This document shows, piece by piece, positions 55,582-63,715 of a stretch of 64,000 nucleotides of DNA. A program made the position numbers and the translations under genes. The notes beneath the pieces are model-generated. The model was not told the DNA's origin. It saw only the letters and a list, made by a program, of their open reading frames with translations, and searched no databases. Location: contig NZ_ATDN01000003.1 of NCBI RefSeq assembly GCF_004014805.1, positions 1 through 64,000 of the forward strand, given 5' to 3'. This stretch comes from Mycolicibacterium elephantis DSM 44368. Lineage in GTDB: Bacteria > Actinomycetota > Actinomycetes > Mycobacteriales > Mycobacteriaceae. Position 1 is the stretch's first letter; each line of letters begins with the position of its first letter.

Positions 55582-56637
55582 GTGACTGTCCGGCTGCGTC
55601 CCGAGCTCGCTGACCTTCCCGCGTACACCCCGGGCAGGACGGTACCGGGCGCGATCAAGATCGCCAGCAACGAGACGGTGCACGGGCCGCTGCCGAGCGT
55701 TCGCGCGGCCATCGAGAAGGCCACCGACTCGATCAACCGCTACCCCGACAACGGCTACGTCGCGCTCAGGGAGCGGCTCGCCGAGCACGTCGGCTTCTCG
55801 CCCGAGCACATCTCCGTCGGCTGCGGGTCGGTGAGCCTGTGCCAGCAGCTGATCCAGATCACCTCGTCCGTCGGCGACGAGGTGCTCTACGGCTGGCGCA
55901 GCTTCGAGATCTACCCCCTGCAGGTGCGCACCGCGGGGGCCACCCCGGTGCAGGTGCCGCTGACCGAGCACACCTTCGACCTCGACGCGATGCTGGCCGC
56001 GATCACCGACCGCACCCGACTGATCTTCGTGTGCAACCCGAACAACCCGACCAGCACGGTCGTCGACCCCGACAAGCTGGCCCGCTTCGTCGCGGCGGTG
56101 CCGCCGCACATCCTGATCGCCATCGACGAGGCCTACGTCGAGTACATCCGCGAGCCGATGCTGCCCGACAGCTTCGGACTGGTCCGTGCGCACCGCAACG
56201 TCGTTGTGCTGCGAACGTTTTCGAAGGCCTACGGGCTGGCGGGGCTGCGCGTCGGATACGCCGTCGGCGATCCCGACATCATCACCGCGCTGGGCAAGGT
56301 GTACGTGCCGTTCACCGCGACCTCCGTCTCGCAGGCCGCGGCCATCGCCTCGCTGGACGCCGCCGAGGAACTACTGGCCCGCACCGACGCCGTCGTCGCC
56401 GAACGCGCCCGGGTGACGCAGACGCTGCGCGACGCCGGCTACCTGGTGCCGCCGTCGCAAGCCAACTTCGTGTGGCTGCCGCTTCCCGGCCGGGCCCAGG
56501 AGTTCGCCGCCGCGTCAGCCGACAATCGCATCATCGTGCGGCCCTACGGCGAGGACGGGGTACGCGTCACCGTCGCATCTCCGCAGGAAAACGACGCGTT
56601 CCTGGACTTCGCCCAGCGTTGGCGGGCATCGACCTGA
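55582..56637 (+). CDS. hisC2: HisC2/Pat-type aminotransferase (histidinol-phosphate or phenylalanine)
   Basis: 351 residues from GTG 55582. Fold-type I aminotransferase: CNPNNPTSTV near 151-160, IDEAYVEY at 181-188, PLP lysine K215 in TFSKAYGLAG and the final arginine in VRPYGEDGVRV. The mycobacterial second HisC is thought to act as an aromatic (phenylalanine) aminotransferase, which would fit the presence of tyrA in the region. The gene is followed by a hairpin and the convergent DinB-like gene. Confidence 0.9.
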   Translation: MTVRLRPELADLPAYTPGRTVPGAIKIASNETVHGPLPSVRAAIEKATDSINRYPDNGYVALRERLAEHVGFSPEHISVGCGSVSLCQQLIQITSSVGDEVLYGWRSFEIYPLQVRTAGATPVQVPLTEHTFDLDAMLAAITDRTRLIFVCNPNNPTSTVVDPDKLARFVAAVPPHILIAIDEAYVEYIREPMLPDSFGLVRAHRNVVVLRTFSKAYGLAGLRVGYAVGDPDIITALGKVYVPFTATSVSQAAAIASLDAAEELLARTDAVVAERARVTQTLRDAGYLVPPSQANFVWLPLPGRAQEFAAASADNRIIVRPYGEDGVRVTVASPQENDAFLDFAQRWRAST

Positions 56638-56640
56638 CCG

Positions 56641-56699
56641 CGATTTCTACCGCGGGGCCGCTGCGCCGCGGGCGATTTCCGACCGTGGCGCAGAAATCG
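56641..56699. terminator. Nested hairpin after hisC2
   Basis: CGATTTCT (56641-56648) pairs with AGAAATCG (56692-56699); inside it CCGCGG pairs with CCGCGG (about 56650-56671). It starts 4 nt after the hisC2 stop and ends 8 nt before the stop of the convergent gene, so it probably ends both transcripts. Confidence 0.65.
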
Positions 56700-56706
56700 A
56701 CGACCT

Positions 56707-57297
56707 TTAGCCCGGCCGCCTGCCGCTGAACGCGACCAACCGATCCAACGCGGGCGCGTCCGCGGGTATTTCGACAGGGTCGTCGAAGCCGGCCCTGGTG
56801 CGGCCCTGCGGCGTGATCGTCTTCTGCGCCAGGCCCAGCACGTAATCCGCCAGCGACTCCGGCGCACTCACCTCGCGGCCGACGGCCATCCCGAAATCCC
56901 AGGCATGCACCAGGAATTCAAGCGACAGGATGCCCGCCATCATCTTCGCGGGCACCTCGTTGGAGCCGAACGGCACAGTGCCCTCCAGACCGCGGCGTTG
57001 CCACGCATCCAACGTCGGCCGGGCGGCTTGCACGACCTGCTGCTCCACCGAGTCGTCGGGGTCGCGGTCGGGGAACTGCGCGCCGGCCGCGGCGCCGATC
57101 ATCGTGATCGAGTTCATCAGGTGATCGGTCAGCGCGGCGACGTCGAACTCCCGGCACGGGGTCTGCTTGTGCAGGTCATCGGCGGCGATGCCATGCAGCA
57201 CGTGCTGCAGTACCGCGAACGTCTTCTCGGCGCTGCGCAGTTCGTCGGTGGGCGGGGAATCGGGTCCTGGGCGCAGGTCGTCGGGCATGTGTTTCAC
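56707..57297 (-). CDS. Mycothiol-dependent maleylpyruvate-isomerase-fold protein (DinB-like)
   Basis: 196 residues (M4 at 57288 is an alternative). Helical-bundle pattern SAEKTFAVLQHVLHGIAADDLHKQTPCREFDVAALTDHLMNS with histidines placed as metal ligands (DHLMN, EFLVHAWDFG) fits the TIGR03086/MDMPI N-terminal family, many of which use mycothiol. The substrate is unknown. Divergent from a lipoprotein gene with 32 nt between. Confidence 0.85.
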   Translation of the reverse strand: MKHMPDDLRPGPDSPPTDELRSAEKTFAVLQHVLHGIAADDLHKQTPCREFDVAALTDHLMNSITMIGAAAGAQFPDRDPDDSVEQQVVQAARPTLDAWQRRGLEGTVPFGSNEVPAKMMAGILSLEFLVHAWDFGMAVGREVSAPESLADYVLGLAQKTITPQGRTRAGFDDPVEIPADAPALDRLVAFSGRRPG

Positions 57298-57329
57298 GCT
57301 ACGTCGCGAGTGCGCATATCGTTGCGCAG

Positions 57330-57767
57330 ATGAAGACGCATGTGCGGTTGACGGCCGCGGCGCTGATCCTGATCGGCGTGACGACGGCGTGCCAGCGCAC
57401 CACCGAAGGCACCGTCGCGCAAACCACCGAACCGGGACCGCCGATCACCGCCCCCACCCGCCCGCCGTCGACCGGACTGCCCGGCTTGCCCGGTCTTCCC
57501 TCGATCCCGCAGCTCCCGCTGCCTGGCCGCAACACCGACGTCCCCCAGGTCCCGCCGCCGCCGAACGCGCTCACGATGACGTGCAAGGAGTTCAACGGTT
57601 TGGACGAGGCCAAGCGGCTTGCCGTGATCCGCGAGATCCTCAACCAGAAGAACAACCCGCTCGGCCCCGACGGCGAGGCGATCGGCCAGATCCTCGTCGA
57701 AGCGGCGTGTCAGTTCCTGCCCTCGGCGACGGTGAACGACGTCCTGCTGGGTGGCGGCCCGCCGTAA
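57330..57767 (+). CDS. Proline-rich lipoprotein
   Basis: 145 residues from ATG 57330. The signal peptide ends in the lipobox VTTAC with a lipidated cysteine near 21, followed by a Thr/Pro-rich linker with LPGLPGLPSIPQLPLPG steps (a short proline/leucine repeat) and a helical domain with two cysteines (MTCKEFN, EAACQF). Surface lipoprotein of unknown function. A 16-bp repeat copy follows 7 nt after the stop. Confidence 0.83.
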   Translation: MKTHVRLTAAALILIGVTTACQRTTEGTVAQTTEPGPPITAPTRPPSTGLPGLPGLPSIPQLPLPGRNTDVPQVPPPPNALTMTCKEFNGLDEAKRLAVIREILNQKNNPLGPDGEAIGQILVEAACQFLPSATVNDVLLGGGPP

Positions 57768-57774
57768 TCGGGTC

Positions 57775-57790
57775 TTCGCGCAAGCGCTCA
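57775..57790. repeat. 16-bp motif TTCGCGCAAGCGCTCA between genes
   Basis: Fourth copy of the motif in the window. Here it lies after a plus-strand gene and before echA21, so its orientation relative to transcription is opposite to the tadA and phosphatase copies. It is followed by TTCGCG, extending a partial inverted repeat. Confidence 0.75.
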
Positions 57791-57815
57791 TTCGCGAGTC
57801 GCTAGCCTTCTGCCC

Positions 57816-58643
57816 ATGGGCGATACATATGAATCAGTCACCATCGACATCAAGGATCACGTCGCGACGGTGACGTTGATCGGTCCCGGCAAGGGCAACG
57901 CCATGGGGCCCGCATTCTGGGCGGAGATGCCGGAGGTGTTCGCCAAGCTCGACGCCGACCGCGACGTGCGGGCGATCGTGCTCACCGGGTCGGGCAAGAA
58001 CTTCAGCTACGGCCTCGACGTGCCCGCAATGGGGGGCTCGCTATCCGGGGTGGTGGCGGCCGAGGGCGCGTCGGCCAGGCCGCGAGCGGACTTTCACGCC
58101 ACGGTGCTGCGGATGCAGGGCTCGATCAACGCGGTCGCGGACTGCCGCACCCCGACGATCGCGTCCGTGCACGGCTGGTGCATCGGTGGTGGCGTGGACC
58201 TGATCTCGGCCGTCGACATCCGCTACGCCAGCGCGGACGCGAAGTTCTCGGTGCGTGAGATCAAGCTGGCGATGGTCGCCGACGTCGGCAGCCTGGCCCG
58301 GCTGCCGTTCATCCTCAACGACGGGCACCTGCGCGAACTGGCCTTGACGGGCAGGGACATCGACGCCGCTCGGGCCGAGAAGATCGGCTTGGTCAACGAC
58401 GTCTACGAGGACGCGGAGGCGTCGCTGGCTGCTGCGCATGCGACCGCGGCCGAGATCGCCGCCAACCCGCCGTTGACGGCGGCCGGGATCAAGGACGTGC
58501 TCGATCAGCAGCGCTACGCACGCGTCACGGAGAGCCTGCGCTACGTGGCGGCGTGGAACGCGGCCTTCCTGCCGTCGAAGGACCTCACCGAGGGCATCAG
58601 CGCGACGTTCGAGAAGCGCCCGCCGAACTTCACCGGGGACTAG
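57816..58643 (+). CDS. echA21: Enoyl-CoA hydratase/isomerase family, dienoyl-CoA-isomerase-like
   Basis: 275 residues. Crotonase fold with oxyanion-hole motifs FSYGLDVPAM and GWCIGGGVDLI. The catalytic residues match Delta3,5-Delta2,4-dienoyl-CoA isomerase rather than a hydratase: D128 in GGGVD, E148 in VREIKL and D156 in MVADVG. It would let beta-oxidation handle odd-positioned double bonds. In M. tuberculosis the gene is named echA21. It ends at a dense repeat-hairpin region. Confidence 0.9.
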   Translation: MGDTYESVTIDIKDHVATVTLIGPGKGNAMGPAFWAEMPEVFAKLDADRDVRAIVLTGSGKNFSYGLDVPAMGGSLSGVVAAEGASARPRADFHATVLRMQGSINAVADCRTPTIASVHGWCIGGGVDLISAVDIRYASADAKFSVREIKLAMVADVGSLARLPFILNDGHLRELALTGRDIDAARAEKIGLVNDVYEDAEASLAAAHATAAEIAANPPLTAAGIKDVLDQQRYARVTESLRYVAAWNAAFLPSKDLTEGISATFEKRPPNFTGD

Positions 58644-58650
58644 ATAGCAC

Positions 58651-58730
58651 CAGCCAGCCAGCGCGCAGCCAGCCAGCTTGCGCGCGAGCCAGCCAGCTTG
58701 CGCGCGAGCCAGCCAGCCTGCGCGCGAACG
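58651..58730. repeat. Tandem repeat of a 20-bp unit with CAGCCAGC core
   Basis: Units AGCCAGCTTGCGCGCGAGCC at 58671-58690 and 58691-58710, a variant copy at 58711-58730 and a shorter one before (58651-58670). The last unit runs into the hairpin that starts at 58722. No spacers, no reading frame. Confidence 0.85.
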
Positions 58731-58784
58731 TTCCTTACCACTCGAAATTCCGGCGATTTTTCGAGCGGTAAGGAACGTTCGCGC
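58722..58784. terminator. 27-bp hairpin after echA21
   Basis: Left arm 58722-58748 (GCGCGAACGTTCCTTACC...TCGAAA) pairs with right arm 58758-58784 with a single mismatch in the 24 outer bases; the loop is about 9 nt. This is the longest hairpin in the window. It is followed by two and a half copies of GGAAGTTCACCGC (58785-58811), the last of which contains the stop codon of the minus-strand gene at 58804. Confidence 0.8.
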
Positions 58785-58803
58785 GGAAGTTCACCGCGGA
58801 AGT

Positions 58804-59100
58804 TCACCGCGGAAGTTGGCTGATCGTGTGCAGCGCCCAGTGCAAGGTCGCGAACGCGAGCGCGGGAACCCGCCAGGTCCGCCACCGCACCGCCGCCAAC
58901 AGCATCAGGCCCTGCGGCACTTCGAACGACGCGTTGTCGAAGATGTAGTGGTCGTTGCGGATTCCGAAGTTCCCGAGCGTGTCGAAGAACGCCCCGGGCG
59001 CGAACAACATGAACAGCCCGATGCCCAGCGCGTAGATACCGAACACCGCGAGGGTCACCTCGACGAACCCGACCGTGGTGCGGATCGGCGACGTCGTCAT
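58804..59100 (-). CDS. Small membrane protein
   Basis: 98 residues from ATG 59100 with two to three hydrophobic segments (TVGFVEVTLAVFGIYALGIGLFMLFAPGAFF, GLMLLAAVRWRTWRVPALAFATLHWALH). It resembles small DUF4267/DoxX-like mycobacterial membrane proteins, but I cannot place it. Its stop codon lies inside a 13-bp direct repeat, so the annotated end may vary between strains. Confidence 0.72.
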   Translation of the reverse strand: MTTSPIRTTVGFVEVTLAVFGIYALGIGLFMLFAPGAFFDTLGNFGIRNDHYIFDNASFEVPQGLMLLAAVRWRTWRVPALAFATLHWALHTISQLPR

Positions 59101-59138
59101 GGGTCCACGCTAGTTCGCGACGCGCCTGTGCGGGGCCG

Positions 59139-59225
59139 CGGTGGCGGAGGGATTTGAACCCCCGGACGGTGTTAGCCGTCTCTCGCTTTCAAGGCGAGTG
59201 CATTAGGCCGCTCTGCCACGCCACC
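59139..59225 (-). tRNA. tRNA-Ser (anticodon TGA)
   Basis: Minus strand: acceptor GGTGGCG with CGCCACC, anticodon stem CTCGC/GCGAG with loop CTTGAAA (TGA, reading UCA and wobble), long variable arm, T-loop GGTTCAAATC. CCA is not encoded. Acceptor arms are identical to those of tRNA-Ser(CGA). Confidence 0.96.
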
Positions 59226-59256
59226 GCCGACAAGCGTACGGGTTGGCAAGTGGCGG

Positions 59257-59769
59257 TTACACCCGGCCGAGCCTGGCCGGCGGCGACCCGGCCTTGAGCG
59301 CGACGCTGATGCGCCGGCAGTTCTCCCCCATCGCGGCGACCTGCGGGCGGGTGAGCCGCCCCAGGAAGTGCAAGCGCACGCCCTCGCCATAGGTTTTCAA
59401 CGCCTCACGCACGGCGGCGCGACCTTCATCGGTGATGGTGGCCAGCACGCCACGGCCGTCGTCGGGGCTGGCGCCGCGGCGCACCAGACCCTGCAACTCC
59501 AGGCGCCGGATCTGTCGGGTCACTCGGCTCGGAAGCGACATCAGGTTCTCGGCCAGATCCCCCATGCGCGACGAGCCTGTCGCGGACTTGTCCAGGATGT
59601 CGAGCAGTCGAACGTCGTTCAGCGTCAGGTGGTGCGCATCCACCAGCGACCGGTTCAGCGTTGCGTACAACCTCAGCGCCGAGTCGAGAAAGTTTTGCCA
59701 GGAGCGCTGTTCGGCGATGTCCAAGCCCGGCATGTCGCTGGCCGTACGTCTGCCGATGATCCCCTCCAT
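59257..59769 (-). CDS. MarR-family regulator
   Basis: 170 residues (M13 at 59733 is an alternative start). Winged helix-turn-helix at about 45-110: LTLNDVRLLDILDKSATGSSRMGDLAENLMSLPSRVTRQIRRLELQGLVRR, wing with SPDDGRGVLATITDEGR. Divergent from the quinone-oxidoreductase-like gene at 59848 (78-nt gap), which it may control. Confidence 0.9.
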   Translation of the reverse strand: MEGIIGRRTASDMPGLDIAEQRSWQNFLDSALRLYATLNRSLVDAHHLTLNDVRLLDILDKSATGSSRMGDLAENLMSLPSRVTRQIRRLELQGLVRRGASPDDGRGVLATITDEGRAAVREALKTYGEGVRLHFLGRLTRPQVAAMGENCRRISVALKAGSPPARLGRV

Positions 59770-59847
59770 GCCGTAATAGTAAACACTTGCGATATTGCTG
59801 GGAAGGTATCGGCGTTACTGTTTTCCCAGCGTAGTAGCGTTATTTGA

Positions 59848-60834
59848 ATGCATGCTGTCTTGGCCGGAGCCGAAGGTCGACTGACCTGGCACGAAATACC
59901 CGATATCGAGGCCGGTGACGGCCAGGTCCTGGTGAAGGTCGACACCGCCGGGGTCAACCGCGCCGACCTTCTTCAGGCGGCCGGCAAGTATCCGCCCCCG
60001 CCGGGCGCCAGCGAGATCCTCGGCCTCGAGGTGTCGGGAACCATCGCCGCCGTCGGCGACGGCGTCACCGAATGGTCCGTCGGACAACAGGTCTGCGCTT
60101 TGCTGGCGGGGGGCGGTTACGCGGAGTACGTCGCCGTTCCGGCCGGACAGGTCATGCCGGTTCCGGCCGGGGTGAGCCTGCACCACGCCGCGGCGCTGCC
60201 CGAGGCCGCCTGCACGGTCTGGTCCAACCTGGTGATGACGGCCGGCCTCCAGTCCGGCCACCTGCTGCTCGTCCACGGCGGCGGCAGCGGGATCGGTACG
60301 CACGCCGTCCAGGTGGGTCGCGCGCTGGGGTGCCGGGTGGCGGTGACGGCGGGATCGCGCAACAAGTTGGACCTGTGCGCCGAGCTGGGCGCCGAGATCA
60401 CCATCAACTACCGCGACGAGGATTTCGTCGAGCGGATCCGCGCCGAGTCCGACGGCGCCGACGTGATCCTCGACATCATGGGTGCGGCCTATCTCGACCG
60501 CAACGTCGACGCGCTCGCTCCGGACGGCCGGCTGGTGATCATCGGCATGCAGGGCGGCGTCAAGGGCGAGCTGAACATCGGCAAGCTGCTGGCCAAACGC
60601 GGCGGCGTGTTCGCCACCGCACTGCGGGCCCGCCCGGTCAGCGGCCGCGGCAGCAAGAGCGAGATCGTCCGCGAGGTGGTCGCCAACGTCTGGCCGATGG
60701 TCGAAAGCGGGCAGGTGCGCCCGATCATCGGCGCCGAGTTCCCGATTCAGCAGGCCGGCGCCGCGCACGAGATGCTGGCGTCCGGTGACGTCGCCGGCAA
60801 GATCCTGCTGCGGGTCGACGAGGGCTCAACCTAG
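59848..60834 (+). CDS. Zinc-less quinone oxidoreductase (MDR superfamily)
   Basis: 328 residues. The medium-chain dehydrogenase/reductase fold lacks the catalytic zinc cysteines; [30 protein letters not shown] and the NADPH motif [19 protein letters not shown] at about 149-167 match PIG3/QorA-type NADPH:quinone reductases. The role is probably detoxification of quinones. Its end overlaps the convergent gene by 9 nt. Probable target of the divergent MarR regulator. Confidence 0.9.
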   Translation: MHAVLAGAEGRLTWHEIPDIEAGDGQVLVKVDTAGVNRADLLQAAGKYPPPPGASEILGLEVSGTIAAVGDGVTEWSVGQQVCALLAGGGYAEYVAVPAGQVMPVPAGVSLHHAAALPEAACTVWSNLVMTAGLQSGHLLLVHGGGSGIGTHAVQVGRALGCRVAVTAGSRNKLDLCAELGAEITINYRDEDFVERIRAESDGADVILDIMGAAYLDRNVDALAPDGRLVIIGMQGGVKGELNIGKLLAKRGGVFATALRARPVSGRGSKSEIVREVVANVWPMVESGQVRPIIGAEFPIQQAGAAHEMLASGDVAGKILLRVDEGST

Positions 60835-62022
60835 AGAGGCCAACGCCCGCACCAGCTGATCGACTTCGGCCATCGTGGTGTAGTGCGCCAGCCCGATGGT
60901 GACCGCACCGCCGATGTCGTTGACCCCGATGACATCCAGCACCCGGGAGCTGGCGTTGGAGATGGCCAGGATGCCGTTGTCGGCCAGCCGCTGCACCACC
61001 CGCTCGGCGGGCACGTCGTTGACCACGAAGCTGAGCACCGGTATCCGGACTTCTGGACGGCCGATGACCATGACGGCCGGCAGCGAGCGCAGCGACGCCA
61101 GCAGGTAGTCGAACAGGCGGTCCATGTACAGGGCCGCGGACTGCATTGAGACAGTGAGTCTTTCGCGGCGGGTGCCGCTCGCCGACTCGTCGAGGGTGGC
61201 CAGATAGTCGATGCTGGCGACGACGCCGGCGAGCAGGCCGAACTGGTGGGTGCCGATCTCGAGCCGCGCCGGCCCGGTGGCGTTGGAGTTCAACGACACC
61301 GGATGGAACGAGTCGATCATCGACGGGTCCCGGAACACCAGCGCGCCGATCGGCGGCCCGCCCCACGCGACCGCGTTGACGGCCACCACGTCGGCGTCGA
61401 TCTCGTCGATGTCGATCAACCGGTACGGCGCGGCCGCCGAATGGTCGACGACCACCAGCGCGTCGAGATCGTGCGCGAGCTTGGTCACCGCCCGCAGATC
61501 GGTCACCGTGCCCACCGTCGAGGAGGCGGAGGTGATCGCGACCAGCCGAGTCGGGCGGGTGACCAGGCTCTCCCACTGCCAGCTCGGCAGTTCTCCGGTC
61601 TCGATGTCGACCTCGGCCCACTTGGCCTTGGCTCCGTAGCGGTTCGCCGCGCGCAGCCACGGCGCGATGTTGGCCTCGTCGTCCAGGCGGGTCACCACGA
61701 TCTCGTAGCCCAGCCCGACGCGCGACGACGACGCGTCGGCCAGCGATGTCATCAGCACCGCGCGATCAGGACCCAGCACCACCCCGCGGGGATCGGCGTT
61801 GACGAGGTCCGCCACCGCCTGGCGCGCCGCGTTGAGCACCGCGGCGCTGCGCTGAGCGGCCGGGTGCGGGCCCAGCGGCGTCGGCATCGAACCGCGAAAG
61901 GCGGTGGACACGGCCCGACCGACGGTGTCGGGCAGCAGCATGCCGTGTTGGGCGTTGAGGTGCACCCACCCGTCGCCCAGGGACGGATGCAGGCCCCGCA
62001 CCCGGGCGACGTCGTATGCCAT
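60826..62022 (-). CDS. Cysteine-desulfurase-like protein without the PLP lysine
   Basis: 398 residues from ATG 62022, the same length I recall for the M. tuberculosis homologue. Class V aminotransferase fold ([37 protein letters not shown] with D193 and H194). Where SufS/NifS enzymes have the Schiff-base lysine in a His-Lys pair, this protein reads NAVAWGGPP (V218, A219, W220). It also has no catalytic cysteine loop. It is probably not a desulfurase. An upstream start at 62121 adds 33 unconserved residues. Confidence 0.87.
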   Translation of the reverse strand: MAYDVARVRGLHPSLGDGWVHLNAQHGMLLPDTVGRAVSTAFRGSMPTPLGPHPAAQRSAAVLNAARQAVADLVNADPRGVVLGPDRAVLMTSLADASSSRVGLGYEIVVTRLDDEANIAPWLRAANRYGAKAKWAEVDIETGELPSWQWESLVTRPTRLVAITSASSTVGTVTDLRAVTKLAHDLDALVVVDHSAAAPYRLIDIDEIDADVVAVNAVAWGGPPIGALVFRDPSMIDSFHPVSLNSNATGPARLEIGTHQFGLLAGVVASIDYLATLDESASGTRRERLTVSMQSAALYMDRLFDYLLASLRSLPAVMVIGRPEVRIPVLSFVVNDVPAERVVQRLADNGILAISNASSRVLDVIGVNDIGGAVTIGLAHYTTMAEVDQLVRALASLG

Positions 62023-62407
62023 GCCAGCCCACCTTTGAGCGTGTGTGAAATCACATCCGACACGAATTTCGGCCGATGCGCCCCGACCCACCATGCCGGG
62101 CCGGGTCGTCTGCGTCGCCATAGTAGTCCAGTCAGCTTCCGGTGCGGAGTGCTAATTGTGTTGTTGTTGCCCACATCTCACGCACTGGTCTCCGTCTCGC
62201 AACCTCAAGCTGCTCACCGGTGTATTTTGGCGACAGCGACGTCCGCAATCCCGTTTGCTGCGGCGGTCACCGCCGGCGCTGGGTCCGGCGCAAACCCGCG
62301 GTGCGCGGGCGCACCGTGGCCGAAGGGCTAGTGTCGCCAGATAAGTTACGAACGGCGCGAACCGCCCAGCAACCAATACGACGGCCATTACAGGGAACTT
62401 CACGGAG
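62023..62407. other. Promoter-containing gap between divergent genes
   Basis: A 385-nt gap between the cysteine-desulfurase-like gene and bpa. The only open frames are in the 5' extension of the minus-strand gene or are incoherent. I see no hairpin, tRNA or repeated element, and no -10/-35 pair strong enough to name. It is long enough for control of both genes. Confidence 0.5.
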
Positions 62408-62914
62408 ATGACCACCAGTAGCGACGACGACAACATCGAAATCATCCGCCGCGACTCCGAGGGTGATGAGCAGGAGTCCGACGGCAAACCGCTGACCGAC
62501 CTCGTCGAGCAGCCGGCGAAGGTGATGCGGATCGGCACCATGATCAAGCAGCTGCTCGAGGAGGTGCGGGCCGCTCCGCTGGACGAGGCCAGCCGCAACC
62601 GGCTGCGCGAGATTCACCGGACCAGCATCATCGAGCTCGAGGACGGCCTGGCGCCGGAGCTGCGGGAAGAGCTCGAGCGGCTGACGCTGCCGTTCACCGA
62701 CGAGGCGGTGCCCTCCGACGCCGAGCTGCGGGTCGCGCAGGCGCAGCTGGTCGGCTGGCTGGAGGGCTTGTTCCACGGCATTCAGACCGCGCTGTTCGCC
62801 CAGCAGATGGCGGCGCGTCACCAGCTCGAGCAGATGCGTCAGGGCGCGCTGCCACCCGGAGTGGCCGGCCCGGCTGGACCGCGCGGCGGGCACGGCACCG
62901 GGCAGTACCTGTAG
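62408..62914 (+). CDS. bpa: Bacterial proteasome activator Bpa/PafE
   Basis: 168 residues. The C-terminus is GQYL, the motif that inserts between proteasome alpha subunits and opens the gate. The central helical bundle (about 33-140: VMRIGTMIKQLLEEVRAAPLDEASRNRLREIHRTSIIELEDGL, ELRVAQAQLVGWLEGLFHGIQTALFAQQM) forms the dodecameric ring. It drives ATP-independent degradation of unfolded proteins such as HspR. N- and C-terminal ends are flexible. It is followed after 9 nt by the galactan exporter ATPase gene. Confidence 0.95.
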   Translation: MTTSSDDDNIEIIRRDSEGDEQESDGKPLTDLVEQPAKVMRIGTMIKQLLEEVRAAPLDEASRNRLREIHRTSIIELEDGLAPELREELERLTLPFTDEAVPSDAELRVAQAQLVGWLEGLFHGIQTALFAQQMAARHQLEQMRQGALPPGVAGPAGPRGGHGTGQYL

Positions 62915-62923
62915 GAGCCGGTA

Positions 62924-63715
62924 TTGGTCCCGCGTATCGAGACCCGCAATGCGTGGGTGGAGTTTCCCATCTTCGACGCCAAGTCGCGCTCGCTGAAGAA
63001 GACGTTTCTCGGCAAGGCGGGCGGCGCGATCGGGCGCAACGACTCCAACGTCGTCGTCATCGAGGCGCTGCGCGACATCACGATGTCGCTGGAACTGGGT
63101 GACCGCGTCGGGCTGGTGGGACACAACGGCGCGGGCAAGTCGACGCTGCTGCGGCTGCTGTCGGGGATCTACGAACCCACTCGCGGCGTCGCGACGGTGA
63201 CGGGCCGGGTGGCACCGGTGTTCGACCTCGGTGTCGGAATGGATCCCGAGATCTCGGGGTTCGAGAACATCATCATTCGCGGGTTGTTCCTGGGCCAGAC
63301 GCGCAAACAGATGCTGGCCAAGGTCGACGAGATCGCCGAGTTCACCGAGTTGGGCGACTACCTGTCGATGCCGCTGCGGACCTACTCCACCGGTATGCGA
63401 GTGCGGTTGGCGATGGGCGTGGTGACCAGCATCGACCCCGAGATCCTGCTGCTCGACGAGGGCATCGGCGCGGTGGACGCCGAGTTCTTGAAGAAGGCCC
63501 AGACGCGGCTGGCCGACCTGGTCGAACGCTCGGGCATCCTGGTCTTCGCCAGCCACTCCAACGAGTTTCTGGCCCGGTTGTGCAACACCGCAATGTGGAT
63601 CGACCACGGCACCGTCAGGATGACCGGCGGCATCGAGGACGTCGTCCGCGCCTACGAGGGCGAGGACGCCGCCCGGCACGTCCGCGAGGTGCTCGAGGAG
63701 ACCCGGTCCGGATGA
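62924..63715 (+). CDS. ABC transporter ATPase for galactan export (Wzt/RfbE type)
   Basis: 263 residues from TTG 62924 (no ATG or GTG fits; the family start is close to this codon). Walker A GHNGAGKST at 66-74, a degenerate signature in YSTGMRVRLAMG, Walker B ILLLDEGIGAVD and the H-loop FASHSNEF. It resembles the Wzt ATPases that export polysaccharides; in M. tuberculosis the neighbouring gene pair is thought to carry lipid-linked galactan across the membrane for arabinogalactan. The glfT1 start overlaps its stop by 4 nt. Confidence 0.9.
   Translation: MVPRIETRNAWVEFPIFDAKSRSLKKTFLGKAGGAIGRNDSNVVVIEALRDITMSLELGDRVGLVGHNGAGKSTLLRLLSGIYEPTRGVATVTGRVAPVFDLGVGMDPEISGFENIIIRGLFLGQTRKQMLAKVDEIAEFTELGDYLSMPLRTYSTGMRVRLAMGVVTSIDPEILLLDEGIGAVDAEFLKKAQTRLADLVERSGILVFASHSNEFLARLCNTAMWIDHGTVRMTGGIEDVVRAYEGEDAARHVREVLEETRSG

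Noticed and set aside
58651..58811. CRISPR-like array or insertion sequence end
   Set aside because: Direct tandem units without spacers, and no transposase gene or target duplication.
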